Shown here piece after piece: positions 17,741-25,848 of a stretch of DNA of 37,358 nt. Source of the DNA: JACNKV01 sp964645915 (GTDB taxonomy: Bacteria > Fidelibacterota > Marinisomatia > Marinisomatales > JACNKV01); the NCBI GenBank assembly GCA_964645915.1, contig CAZYDH010000017.1:1-37358 (forward strand). The letters are read 5' to 3'. Within the stretch, counting starts at the first letter, position 1. Each line of letters opens with the position of its first letter. The position numbers and the translations under genes were made by a program. Under the pieces are notes generated by a model. That model was given only the letters and a program-made list of their open reading frames with translations, had not been told where the DNA came from and did no database searches.

Positions 17741-17848
17741 TCAGTCCCGACCTCGAGTCTCAATCCAATGTTTCAGAGTCCAAAGTAGAATTACTGTTCC
17801 TGCAATGACAAGAAAACCGGAAATAATGGATAGGACGAAAGTGTTCAT
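17741..17848 (-). CDS. Small single-pass membrane protein (35 aa)
   Basis: This short reading frame is read on the - strand from an ATG at 17848. GGAG stands 5 nt upstream of the ATG, a good ribosome-binding site. The product is one hydrophobic helix (about residues 4-24) followed by a short polar, positively charged tail (KHWIETRGRD). That is the pattern of bacterial regulatory or subunit micropeptides such as CydX- or KdpF-type proteins, though it matches none that I recognise. It lies alone between the asparaginase gene (opposite strand) and the divergently oriented etfB, so it would share a control region with the etf genes. It is supported by start, spacing and composition only. Confidence 0.55.
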   Translation of the reverse strand: MNTFVLSIISGFLVIAGTVILLWTLKHWIETRGRD

Positions 17849-17897
17849 AACTACTCCATCAAATTACTAAAGCCAAGAATAATTAAAAAGTCGAAAG

Positions 17898-17920
17898 AAG
17901 TTAAACTTTAAATTTAACTT
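17898..17920. promoter_or_regulatory. 8-bp AT-rich inverted repeat in the etfB/mini-protein intergenic region
   Basis: AAGTTAAA and TTTAACTT flank a 7-nt spacer, 50-72 nt upstream of the mini-protein start. It could be an operator for the - strand gene. The rest of the 17849-18027 stretch is AT-rich with no further gene that I can see. Confidence 0.3.
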
Positions 17921-18027
17921 CACGGTTATAACGGAGCGAATTAAACCGCGTACGATACTTTAGAGATGTATTATGTGTTTAAAAATCAGAGAAAATCATC
18001 TTGAATAAATATGGAATATCTCGTAAA

Positions 18028-18049
18028 ATAGACCGACCAGTCGGTTTAT
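18028..18049. promoter_or_regulatory. TetR-type operator palindrome upstream of etfB
   Basis: ACCGAC-CA-GTCGGT (18032-18045) is a perfect 6-bp inverted repeat with a 2-nt centre. Symmetry continues outward (ATA at 18028-18030 with TAT at 18047-18049) apart from one mismatched pair. Such ACCGACY-type palindromes are characteristic of TetR-family operators. It overlaps the -10 element, so a bound repressor would block transcription of the etfB block. No tetR gene lies in the window. Confidence 0.65.
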
Positions 18050-18052
18050 AAT
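18047..18052 (+). promoter_or_regulatory. -10 element TATAAT of the etfB promoter
   Basis: A consensus TATAAT overlaps the right edge of the palindrome, about 54 nt before the etfB start. No good -35 hexamer is found at 16-18 nt spacing (TAAAAT or similar), so the promoter may be of FCB type or need an activator. Confidence 0.5.
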
Positions 18053-18105
18053 AGGTTGATTTCACATATCAAAAAAATATTTAATCCATATTAAAGGAGA
18101 AATTG

Positions 18106-18879
18106 ATGAAAATAGGTGTATTAGTTAAACAAGTCCCGGTGAGTGATTCTTCACTGAGGATCACCTCCGATCAAAAGTGGATAGAAGAAACATCTATCAA
18201 TTTTGAAATGAATGAAAATGATTCTTATGCTCTTGAAGAAGCTCTTCAGATCAAAGAAAAAACCGGTGATGGAGAAGTCGTTGTTGTGAGTCTGGGTCCG
18301 GCTGACAGAACAACGAAAATCCTCCGCGAAGCACTTTCAAAAGGAGCAGATCGTGGAATTCATGTTGTTGAATCAACCCCTTATGAATCCGACCCTTATG
18401 TTTTAGCAGGTTTGTTTCAAGAAGTGTTGAAAGATGAAGCTTTTGACCTGTTGCTTTGCGGACTCCAGTCCGATGATATGAGCACCGGACAAACCGGTTT
18501 GATCTTAGGAGAATTCCTTGGGATGGCAACAGCTACAATGGTAGTAGCCACTGAAATGATGGACAATGGAATAAAAGTGAAACGAGAGTTAGAATCAGGA
18601 TGGTTCCAGTGGGTTACACTACCTACACCTGCGTGTATCACAATACAATCGGGGATCAATCAACCACGTTATGCGTCTTTAAAAGGGATCATGAGCGCGA
18701 AGAGAAAAGAAATTCGCACCGTTGAGAAATCTTCATTGAACAGTGTAGAAGCGCTTCAGTCATTATCCAAAATGTATGTCCAACAGAAGGATAAACGTAC
18801 TGAAATGATCGAGGGTGATACTCAGGCGATTGTAGATCGTTTGGTCGATGTATTTAAAAACGAAGCAAAAGTATTATAG
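18106..18879 (+). CDS. etfB: Electron transfer flavoprotein beta subunit
   Basis: ETF collects electrons from acyl-CoA dehydrogenases and passes them to a membrane quinone reductase. The ATG at 18106 is preferred over the TTG just before it, because AAAGGAGA lies 6 nt upstream. EtfB features seen are the start MKIGVLVKQVPVSDS, NENDSYALEEALQIKE, VVVSLGP, LREALSKGADRG and GLQSDDMSTGQTGLILGEFL. The length (257 aa) is typical. It is followed after 10 nt by etfA and then by a membrane oxidoreductase, so all parts of the chain from flavoprotein to quinone are encoded together. A TetR-type palindrome overlaps its promoter, suggesting control by a fatty-acid or acyl-CoA-responsive repressor (inference). 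Confidence 0.95.
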   Translation: MKIGVLVKQVPVSDSSLRITSDQKWIEETSINFEMNENDSYALEEALQIKEKTGDGEVVVVSLGPADRTTKILREALSKGADRGIHVVESTPYESDPYVLAGLFQEVLKDEAFDLLLCGLQSDDMSTGQTGLILGEFLGMATATMVVATEMMDNGIKVKRELESGWFQWVTLPTPACITIQSGINQPRYASLKGIMSAKRKEIRTVEKSSLNSVEALQSLSKMYVQQKDKRTEMIEGDTQAIVDRLVDVFKNEAKVL

Positions 18880-18889
18880 GAGGGGTAAC

Positions 18890-19855
18890 ATGGATATTCT
18901 AATTGTATTGGAAGCCAAAGAAGGACAAATACATCGTATGAGCTTAGAAGCAGTGGCTGCGGCTCAGTCTATAGCAAAGGAGTTGAATTTAACAACCGGT
19001 ATCTTGACGATGGGTAAAAATGCAGATGCATTATCTTCAGAAGCTACTAAGTTGGATGTAAATGAAGTCTTGACCGTTGACCATGATCTTGTTTCTGAAT
19101 ATTCTTCCGATGGATATACAGAAGCACTTAAACAGGTGATCGAAAAAGAATCTCCGTCTTATGTGATGATGGGGTATACATATCAAGCACGTGACTGGGT
19201 TCCGAAGGTTAGTGTTCGCGCAAACTGTCCTTACATCTCTGATGTAATCTCAATAAAAGCAGAGGATGGAAAGCCGGTATTTACAAGGATGGTCTACAAC
19301 GGTAAACTATTGAGTGATATCCAACCGTTAACGGATGGTGTAACGATTGTTAGTTTTCAGGCGGCGGCTTATTCTGCAGACAATGTTGCTAGTGGAACAG
19401 CCGAGATACGTTCGATAAATGTGGATCTTGAGACCTCCATGATACGGACGGTTTCTGAAGAACCCTTTATGGAAGAATCCGGTGGGGTAGATTTATCCGG
19501 AGCTGATATTATTGTTTCCGTAGGGCGTGGAATAGGTAAGGAAGAAAACATTCCATTAATTGAAGAATTAGCAAAAGTATTAAAAGCTGAAGTGGGATCA
19601 TCACGTCCTATCGTTGATGCCGGGTGGTTGCCAACCTTCCGACAAGTAGGAAGTTCCGGACAAAGCGTTGCTCCAAAACTGTATATTGCTTTGGGAGTAT
19701 CGGGGGCGATCCAACATATTGTGGGAATGAAAGGCTCAAAAAACATTGTTGCGATCAACAAAGACCCTGAAGCGCCGATCTTCGAAATTGCGGACTATGG
19801 TGTTGTAGGAGATATTTTGGAAATTATTCCAAAACTTACCGAGGCAATTGGATAA
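18890..19855 (+). CDS. etfA: Electron transfer flavoprotein alpha subunit
   Basis: The ATG at 18890 has AGGAGGGG 4-5 nt upstream and is the real start, although the frame is open further upstream. The product is 321 aa, the usual EtfA size. The C-terminal FAD-binding domain (about residues 195-320) is clear: VSVGRGIG, PIVDAGWLPTFRQVG, SGQSVAPKLYIALGVSGAIQH, then NKDPEAPIFEIADYGVVGD. The N-terminal domain starts with MDILIVLEAKEGQIHRMSLE. EtfA holds the redox-active FAD while EtfB holds AMP in the ordinary ETF type. No extra ferredoxin domain or sign of the bifurcating type was seen, though this cannot be decided by eye. Cytoplasmic heterodimer with EtfB. Confidence 0.95.
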   Translation: MDILIVLEAKEGQIHRMSLEAVAAAQSIAKELNLTTGILTMGKNADALSSEATKLDVNEVLTVDHDLVSEYSSDGYTEALKQVIEKESPSYVMMGYTYQARDWVPKVSVRANCPYISDVISIKAEDGKPVFTRMVYNGKLLSDIQPLTDGVTIVSFQAAAYSADNVASGTAEIRSINVDLETSMIRTVSEEPFMEESGGVDLSGADIIVSVGRGIGKEENIPLIEELAKVLKAEVGSSRPIVDAGWLPTFRQVGSSGQSVAPKLYIALGVSGAIQHIVGMKGSKNIVAINKDPEAPIFEIADYGVVGDILEIIPKLTEAIG

Positions 19856-19874
19856 GCATCTAATAAACGATTAG

Positions 19875-19912
19875 TTGGTAATAAGTAAAAATCTCTACCA
19901 AGCATTTTTACT
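19875..19912 (+). other. Two mutually exclusive hairpins between etfA and the oxidoreductase gene
   Basis: Stem A pairs TTGGTA (19875-19880) with TACCAA (19896-19901). Stem B pairs AGTAAAAAT (19884-19892) with ATTTTTACT (19904-19912), a perfect 9-bp stem. Each needs sequence in the other's loop, so they can only coexist as a pseudoknot. This may set transcript processing or relative expression of the downstream gene, or may be chance. Confidence 0.35.
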
Positions 19913-19955
19913 AAGAACCTCCATTTTTCTGTCAAACCGTTAAAAGGAGAATATT

Positions 19956-21947
19956 ATGCATCATGTCCCGAATATTATGTATGTGTTCGGATTTTCCGCC
20001 ATTGCATTATTCATTTATAATCTTCGACGATTCTTTCTTGTAAAAATCGGAAAAAGTGAAGACCGGCTTCCGAAGAATATCTTCAAAGGACTACTCCAAG
20101 CATTTGTTTATGGATTTATGCAGTGGAAAGTAAATCGAAAGCGATTTGGCTATGCGACCGTTATGCATATTTTCATTGGATGGGGGATGATTGAACTCAT
20201 TTTTGCAACGGCAGTGGATATGTTCACAAAATGGGGATTCTTCACTTCTTTCTTACCAACAATGGACACACCCTGGTTTGCTTCTTTAAATGATCTCGGT
20301 GGATTGTTACTGTTTGTTGGATTGATGATGGCTTTATTTCGTAGGCATGTTCTTAAACCGGAACCCTTGCCACAAGACACGTTTAAAGGCAGGGGATATT
20401 TACTAGCAGATACCGGATTGCTTTTAATGATCTTATTATTAGATATCGGTGGATATTTCTCAGAAGCATCGCGACTTGCCGTTGAACAACCCATTACTGC
20501 CTCAGCATCTTGGATTGGTTATCCTCTTTCAAAACTTGCAGATAAAGACACATGGTTTATACTTCAACCTTACTTATGGTGGGGACATGCGTTGACATCC
20601 TTTTTATTGATAGCTGTTCTACCGTTGACAAAAATGTTTCATGGCGTTGCAACGATCGTTAACGTTTCTTTGACCAATACTGATCTTCGAGGAACGCTTC
20701 GCACAATGAACGTTAGCAAATTAATGGAAGATCCGGATGCAGATATCGATGAAATTTCTTTAGGAAGCAGTACGATTAAAGAACTCACTTGGAAACAATT
20801 GCTGGATAGTATTTCGTGCACGGAATGCTCACGATGCACAAGTGTTTGTCCCGCTTATTCATCCGGAAAGCCATTATCTCCTATGGGAGTTATAACAGAC
20901 ATTCGTCAAACGCTTGTAGAAAAGAAAGATGATGCGATTCTTCCGGGAGATGTAATCAGTGAAACAGCTCTATGGTCTTGTACGACTTGTGGTGCTTGTA
21001 TGGAAGAATGTCCTGTTTTAATTGATCATATACCTACTTTTACAGACTTAAGACGTTATTTGGTTCTCTCAGAAGGGAAACCTCCAACTCAGGCAAATGA
21101 GAGTCTTGAAAAGACGATGAACACCGGAAATCCATATGGCTTTTCTCAAAGTGATCGAACCAAGTGGGCAAAGGACGCCGGGATTGATTTACCAATTATG
21201 GCAGAAAAGAAAGAAGCGGATGTATTATTTTGGGTAGGGTGTGCAGGCGCATATGATCCACGTAATCAACAAGTTGCACGATCCATGGTGAAAATATTCA
21301 AAACTGCCGGAATTGATTACGCAGTCCTAGGAGAAGAAGAGATGTGTACAGGTGATTCTGCAAGGAGAATGGGAGAGGAATATCTATTTGAAACGATGGC
21401 GTTACAGAATATAGAAACTCTAAACCAATATAAATTCAATACCATAGTAACCACGTGTCCACATTGTTTCCAAACTCTTGGGAATGAATACAGAGATTTT
21501 GAAGGAACCTATACGGTTAAACATCATACTCAATTTATTCAAGAGCTGATCTCATCCGGAAAGCTGAATGTTCAAAAAGGAAGCGATGATGTTACCTATC
21601 ATGATCCCTGTTATCTTGGAAGACATAATAATGAATACGATGCTCCACGAGATATTCTTAAATCCATAAATGAATTGAACGGATTAAAGGAAATGGGTCA
21701 GAGTAAAAACGAGAGTTTTTGCTGTGGAGCCGGAGGTGGAAATATGTGGCATGAAATAGAAGAGGGAGATAGAATCAACCATCTTCGATTTGACCATGCT
21801 ATGGAAACCGGGGCGAAAACAATTGCAACCGCCTGTTATTTCTGTACAACAATGATGGATGATGCGATGAAAGTCCGTGGAAAGGAAAATGAAGTTCAGG
21901 TGTGTGATATCGCGGAGCTCGTTGCGGAAAATATCCAAGTAAATTAA
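19956..21947 (+). CDS. Membrane ETF:(methyl)menaquinone oxidoreductase, HdrD/NarI-like
   Basis: The protein is thought to take electrons from EtfAB and reduce membrane quinone. Residues about 1-240 are a NarI-like membrane domain with several helices and likely haem-ligand histidines (VMHIFIGWG, WWGHALTS). Two [4Fe-4S] ferredoxin-type motifs follow: CTECSRCTSVCP (about 288-299) and CTTCGACMEECP (about 342-353). The C-terminal half has two CCG domains as in heterodisulfide reductase HdrD: WVGCAGAY (about 425), CPHC (about 500), DPCYLGRHN (about 551), CCGAGGGNMW (about 589) and ACYFC (about 628). This architecture (DUF224/EMO type) commonly lies next to etfBA in FCB bacteria, deltaproteobacteria and others. 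AAAGGAGA lies 7 nt before the ATG. It stands 100 nt after etfA. Confidence 0.92.
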   Translation: MHHVPNIMYVFGFSAIALFIYNLRRFFLVKIGKSEDRLPKNIFKGLLQAFVYGFMQWKVNRKRFGYATVMHIFIGWGMIELIFATAVDMFTKWGFFTSFLPTMDTPWFASLNDLGGLLLFVGLMMALFRRHVLKPEPLPQDTFKGRGYLLADTGLLLMILLLDIGGYFSEASRLAVEQPITASASWIGYPLSKLADKDTWFILQPYLWWGHALTSFLLIAVLPLTKMFHGVATIVNVSLTNTDLRGTLRTMNVSKLMEDPDADIDEISLGSSTIKELTWKQLLDSISCTECSRCTSVCPAYSSGKPLSPMGVITDIRQTLVEKKDDAILPGDVISETALWSCTTCGACMEECPVLIDHIPTFTDLRRYLVLSEGKPPTQANESLEKTMNTGNPYGFSQSDRTKWAKDAGIDLPIMAEKKEADVLFWVGCAGAYDPRNQQVARSMVKIFKTAGIDYAVLGEEEMCTGDSARRMGEEYLFETMALQNIETLNQYKFNTIVTTCPHCFQTLGNEYRDFEGTYTVKHHTQFIQELISSGKLNVQKGSDDVTYHDPCYLGRHNNEYDAPRDILKSINELNGLKEMGQSKNESFCCGAGGGNMWHEIEEGDRINHLRFDHAMETGAKTIATACYFCTTMMDDAMKVRGKENEVQVCDIAELVAENIQVN

Positions 21948-22060
21948 ATCAAAGAAACTATCCTGACTGTTAATATTTCATTATATATTCTGATAGTACA
22001 AAGGGCTGTTGTTTGATAAATTATTGGTACTTGAAATCATGATCCACAGAAAGCCGATTC

Positions 22061-23878
22061 TTGTCGATAAATAATAAACATTATTATCTCCCGTTTGAAA
22101 AAACAAAAGGATTTAAATATTCTGTCGAAACGATCTCAAATTTGACGGAATATGAAAAGTATAAATTATCCTACCACCCCGAACGCCCTAAATTCCTTGA
22201 TTATCTTCAAATATTTTCCGATGTAAACCCTTGTTGTATTCCCAGTAAAGCAGTAGGAGCTTGCCTGATTCAAACATATCGAGGGAATATTAAAATAAAA
22301 GGAAAGATCATTCCGGTAATGATTGTCGGTCAACAAACAGGACCGACCTCTAATTACATGGAATTAGTTCAGAAAATGAAAGATCCTGAAGAGGTGAAGA
22401 AATGGAATCATGGGATGCCAACACCTGCTTCTTATGAACGTGCGATCAGAGCAATTAAAATTGCGAATGAAGAAAATCGAATGTTGATCGTTTTTGTGGA
22501 TACTCCGGGTGCAGATCCGACTGAAGAATCTGAAGCAGGTGGTATTGCCTGGAGAATCGGGGAAACCATGCAGGGTTTAGCAGAAGCAACCGTTCCGACA
22601 TTAGCCATTATTATGAATCGTGCTTGCAGTGGAGGAGCCATTGCTTTAACAGGATGTGATATTGTTTTGGCAATGGAATATTCAACATATTTGGTGATTA
22701 CTCCTGAAGCATGTTCTTCAATATTATTTCACACTAGAAGCAGAGCAAATGAAGCAGCAGAAGCATCTAGGATCACATCTAAAGAAGGGTTTGAATTGGG
22801 AATTGTTGATGAACTTATTCCCGAACCGAAAGGACCGGCTCATCGATTCCCGAAAGAAGCCATTTCATCTTTGAAAGACCGTATTGAACATTACGTTGAT
22901 CAACTTACAGAGATTCCAAAAAATGATATATTTCCCAATAGAATTGAACGTTGGTCTAAAATAGGTCAGTGGGATATTGCAACAAAAGAAGAGATAGAGT
23001 CCATTCAAATTAAAAAATCGAGGTTACCTGTTCCAATTCCTTCAGGATTTATTCAACGACATAAAGGATGTTATTCAGATAAACAAATTCATCATTATGA
23101 TCCGGTCAGTATTGAAAAACTCAAAGCCAATAATTATGTATGTGATGTGTGTGGATTTCGGTATGTTCGTCCATCGGCATGGGATTATTTAGATTTAATC
23201 CTAGATAAAGATTCATTTGTTGAGCACGAAACTACCCGATATATTGTTGACAAGGATATCCTTGGGTTCCCGGGATATAAAAATAAATTAGTTGAAACAC
23301 AAAAAGCCCGTGGTTTAGCTGCGGCAATGATTACTGGAAGCGGAACGGTTTTGGGTGAACCAGTTGTATATTGTGGAGCCGGATTTGGATTTTTAGGAGG
23401 ATCATTTTGTATGTCCACCGGGGAAAAGATATGGCAAGCTGCAGAGATCGCTATTCAGGAAAGACGCCCTATGGTTTTGAAAGCTGCCGGTGGTGGAGCT
23501 CGCATGCATGAGGGATGTTCATCCATGGTCAGTATTCCTAAAGCACATGTTGCTATAACGCGAGTTGAAAGAGAAGGAATTCCGGTTATTACCATTATTA
23601 CCGACCCAACACTCGGAGGCGTTGCCATTGGATATGGATCCAGAGGATCAAGGCTATTTGAGATCAATGCCGGGAATATTGGATTTTCAGGTAGGCGGGT
23701 TATCGAACAATACACAGGGCATAAAACTTCAAAAGATTTTCAAACAACAAATTGGCTGATAAAACATGGACACGCAAAACACGTAGTCAGCCCGATGAAT
23801 ATTCAACATAAAATTGTCAAATCCATTCATCGATTATGGCAAAGATATGAGCGATCCGGTTCAGTTTTAATAAAATAA
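22061..23878 (+). CDS. Acetyl/acyl-CoA carboxyltransferase, fused AccA-AccD
   Basis: The carboxyltransferase moves a carboxyl group from carboxybiotin to acetyl-CoA or a related acyl-CoA. Residues about 50-280 are AccA-like (VGQQTGPTSNYM, HGMPTPASYERA, FVDTPGADP, CSGGAIALTG, VITPEACSSILF). Residues about 375-590 are AccD-like (GSGTVLGEPVV, FLGGSFCMSTGEKI, GGARMHEG, TDPTLGGVAIGYG, GFSGRRVIEQ). Between them is a zinc-ribbon-like stretch with H334-x2-C337 and C361-x2-C364 in place of the standard four cysteines. TTG at 22061 is the only credible start. Biotin carboxylase and carrier genes are not in the window. It probably belongs to the etf transcript, and its stop lies inside the terminator stem. 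Substrate is uncertain; acetyl-CoA is the default guess. Confidence 0.88.
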   Translation: MSINNKHYYLPFEKTKGFKYSVETISNLTEYEKYKLSYHPERPKFLDYLQIFSDVNPCCIPSKAVGACLIQTYRGNIKIKGKIIPVMIVGQQTGPTSNYMELVQKMKDPEEVKKWNHGMPTPASYERAIRAIKIANEENRMLIVFVDTPGADPTEESEAGGIAWRIGETMQGLAEATVPTLAIIMNRACSGGAIALTGCDIVLAMEYSTYLVITPEACSSILFHTRSRANEAAEASRITSKEGFELGIVDELIPEPKGPAHRFPKEAISSLKDRIEHYVDQLTEIPKNDIFPNRIERWSKIGQWDIATKEEIESIQIKKSRLPVPIPSGFIQRHKGCYSDKQIHHYDPVSIEKLKANNYVCDVCGFRYVRPSAWDYLDLILDKDSFVEHETTRYIVDKDILGFPGYKNKLVETQKARGLAAAMITGSGTVLGEPVVYCGAGFGFLGGSFCMSTGEKIWQAAEIAIQERRPMVLKAAGGGARMHEGCSSMVSIPKAHVAITRVEREGIPVITIITDPTLGGVAIGYGSRGSRLFEINAGNIGFSGRRVIEQYTGHKTSKDFQTTNWLIKHGHAKHVVSPMNIQHKIVKSIHRLWQRYERSGSVLIK

Positions 23879-23905
23879 AAAACCCGATATCCCTCGGGTT
23901 TTTTT
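23877..23905. terminator. Bidirectional intrinsic terminator
   Basis: An 11-bp stem (AAAAAACCCGA with TCGGGTTTTTT) closes a 6-nt loop and ends in T7 on the + strand and an equivalent T-run on the - strand. It separates the convergent AccA-AccD and dCMP deaminase genes and can serve both. Confidence 0.9.
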
Positions 23906-23926
23906 ATTATGAACAATCTATAATTT

Positions 23927-24373
23927 TCAGCAGCACTTATCAGTTTCGGGAGGGATATGAATTAATTCGATCCCCAGTTCTTTTGCGTGCTCGATGATTC
24001 GATCATCTCTATAAAACTCTCCATAATAAATACGATTGATCCCAACATTTGTAATCATTTTAAAACAGTTATAGCATGGAGATGCGGTGATGTAGATTTC
24101 AGCATTTTCAATCCGCACCCCGTGTCGAGCTGCTTGAACAATGGCGTTGGCTTCCGCATGGATAGTTCGAACACAGTGACCATTTTCCATCTCATGACCG
24201 GCGGTGTCACAATGCGGTAATCCACGAATGCTTCCATTATAACCTGTAGAGAGAATTGTTTTACCACGTACAATAATAGCTCCTACATGTTTTCGATCAC
24301 AGGTAGAACGAGTTGCGACTTCTTTCGCAATGTTCATAAAATAATTTTCCCAGCTGATGCGTTTATCAGTCAT
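23927..24373 (-). CDS. Deoxycytidylate deaminase (ComEB/dCMP deaminase family)
   Basis: The enzyme deaminates dCMP to dUMP for thymidylate synthesis. The zinc site is complete: HAEANAI (His as ligand, Glu as proton shuttle) and the PCYNC ligand pair. RKHVGAIIV, GYNGSIRGLPHCD and the C-terminal part match the family, and the 148-aa length is typical. I start at the ATG at 24373, because GAGGA stands 5 nt upstream; the ATG at 24397 in the same frame has no such site. It is a single gene on the - strand, convergent with AccA-AccD and divergent from the next + strand operon, with which it shares a 133-158 bp promoter region. Cytoplasmic. Confidence 0.93.
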   Translation of the reverse strand: MTDKRISWENYFMNIAKEVATRSTCDRKHVGAIIVRGKTILSTGYNGSIRGLPHCDTAGHEMENGHCVRTIHAEANAIVQAARHGVRIENAEIYITASPCYNCFKMITNVGINRIYYGEFYRDDRIIEHAKELGIELIHIPPETDKCC

Positions 24374-24530
24374 AAAATCCTCATAATATACTATCATAAA
24401 TTAAAAGGATAATTCATATAATATCTTCACAAAATGAACTGGGATTAATTATTTTTGTGGTTGCAGAGATATGAAAACAAATTATAAAGTGTACGATAGA
24501 AAATAGAACGATAATCGGAGATACAAAAGA

Positions 24531-25133
24531 ATGGATCGAAAGATCGATAATACATTTACCATTTACATATTATTAATCGTATCAATTTTTATATGTGGTT
24601 GTGAAGATAAAAGAGCAGATGACAACATGCTTGATCAGGGGAATCCAGGTGTTATCATCAACGAAATTAATTATAACTCGTCCGATGTGTTTGATCCTGA
24701 TGATTGGATTGAACTCTATAATTTTTCTGAAGATACAGTCAATATTGGAAATTGGATCGTAAAGGACGAAAATGATTACCACGCGTATCTACTTGAGGAA
24801 AATACTAAACTTCCTCCTAACGATTATTTGGTTTTGTGTAAAAACACAGTAAACTTCGTCAGTTTTTTCCCAAGTGTCTCTAATTATGTTGGTGATCTTG
24901 GCTTTGGATTTAGTGGCGGCGGAGAAGTAGTCAGACTTTACAACTCACAAGGAGGGTTAGTTGATGCGGTTGAATACAATGATGTTCTTCCGTGGCCGCT
25001 TGCTGCTGATGGTGATGGTCCAACTCTTGAACTGATCCACCCATTTTTGGATAATTCTTTGGGTGAAAATTGGGAAGCTTCCGAGGGATATGGTACACCA
25101 GGAGAAATCAATAGCGCTTATTCAGAATTGTAA
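24531..25133 (+). CDS. Lipoprotein with lamin-tail (LTD) domain
   Basis: A signal (about residues 10-22) ends in a lipobox (ICGC, Cys24), so the protein is likely lipid-anchored in the outer or inner membrane. Residues about 38-150 resemble a lamin-tail domain: VIINEINYNSS, DDWIELYNFSEDTVNIGNW, LPPNDYLVLC, and GGGEVVRLYNSQGGLVDAVEY. The C-terminal part (PTLELIHPFLDNSLGENW, GTPGEIN) is the usual LTD follow-on. In bacteria, LTD domains occur on extracellular or surface proteins and are often seen in CotH-kinase proteins. No CotH kinase part is present here. It lies 37 nt upstream of the DUF4956 gene, so it is probably the first gene of the export-like operon. Confidence 0.85.
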   Translation: MDRKIDNTFTIYILLIVSIFICGCEDKRADDNMLDQGNPGVIINEINYNSSDVFDPDDWIELYNFSEDTVNIGNWIVKDENDYHAYLLEENTKLPPNDYLVLCKNTVNFVSFFPSVSNYVGDLGFGFSGGGEVVRLYNSQGGLVDAVEYNDVLPWPLAADGDGPTLELIHPFLDNSLGENWEASEGYGTPGEINSAYSEL

Positions 25134-25170
25134 TAAATATTAATAATTAAACGAAATGAACTAAGAGATT

Positions 25171-25848
25171 ATGCAAACTTTATTAAACTACGGATTTGAA
25201 CAATTAGAATGGCAGATTGCATTACTGTCATTTTTATTAGCATTTATACTAACCAGCATTATTGCTCTAGTATATGAACGAACTTTTCAAGGATTATCAT
25301 ATTCGCGTGGATTAGTTCAAAGTATGATTCTTGGAAGTATTGTGTCATGCTTGTTAATGATCGCAATTGGAGATAACATTGCTCGAGGAATAGGTATTGT
25401 TGGATCATTAGCCATAATTCGCTTTCGTACAAATTTACGAGATCCACGAGATTTAGTTTTTGTTTTTGCTTCTCTTGGAATTGGAGTTGCTTCTGGGGTT
25501 CAAAGTTATGCAACTGCGATTATTGGAACGATAGTGTTTTGTTCGATTGTGTTCGTATTATATGTATCACCTTTCGGAACACGCCGTAAGCACGACGGAT
25601 TGGTTCGTTTCCAAGTACCTTCAGGTTCAGAAACATCACTTGCTACCACTCAAGTCCTTCAATCTTACACAAAACATTTTGTATTGGTTACCATGCGAAA
25701 TGCTGCACAGGGTAAGGTTGTTGATTATGCCTATCAGGTTAAATTTTCTGATTCTTCAGCTAATCAGAAATTGATTCAAGAGTTAGAAAAAATAAAAGGT
25801 ATTCGCGGAATTACGTATATGAACCAAGAAGCTACTGTGGAGGTATGA
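25171..25848 (+). CDS. DUF4956 inner-membrane protein
   Basis: The protein has 3-4 transmembrane helices: about residues 15-35, 46-66, 71-85 and 95-132. The family signature is clear in GIVGSLAIIRFRTNLRDPRD (residues 74-93), with FVFASLGIGVASG following; the RFRTNLRDPRD block would face the cytoplasm. A soluble C-terminal domain (about 140-225) ends in a beta-alpha-beta-like segment with EKIKGIRGITYMNQE. DUF4956 is a poorly characterised membrane family that, to my knowledge, frequently lies next to VTC-domain and CotH genes in other bacteria. Here it sits with a HlyD-like and TolC-like gene, overlapping the former by 4 nt. It is a candidate for the inner-membrane part of the complex. Confidence 0.88.
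   Translation: MQTLLNYGFEQLEWQIALLSFLLAFILTSIIALVYERTFQGLSYSRGLVQSMILGSIVSCLLMIAIGDNIARGIGIVGSLAIIRFRTNLRDPRDLVFVFASLGIGVASGVQSYATAIIGTIVFCSIVFVLYVSPFGTRRKHDGLVRFQVPSGSETSLATTQVLQSYTKHFVLVTMRNAAQGKVVDYAYQVKFSDSSANQKLIQELEKIKGIRGITYMNQEATVEV

Noticed and set aside
19369..19761. 130-codon - strand frame inside etfA
   Set aside because: It is the antisense shadow of the conserved FAD-binding domain of EtfA.
24374..24397. Upstream ATG of the dCMP deaminase
   Set aside because: The downstream ATG has a GAGGA site at good spacing, and homologues start near it.
24531..25133. Idea that the LTD lipoprotein is a CotH kinase
   Set aside because: The protein is only 200 aa, all of it signal plus LTD; no kinase motifs are present.
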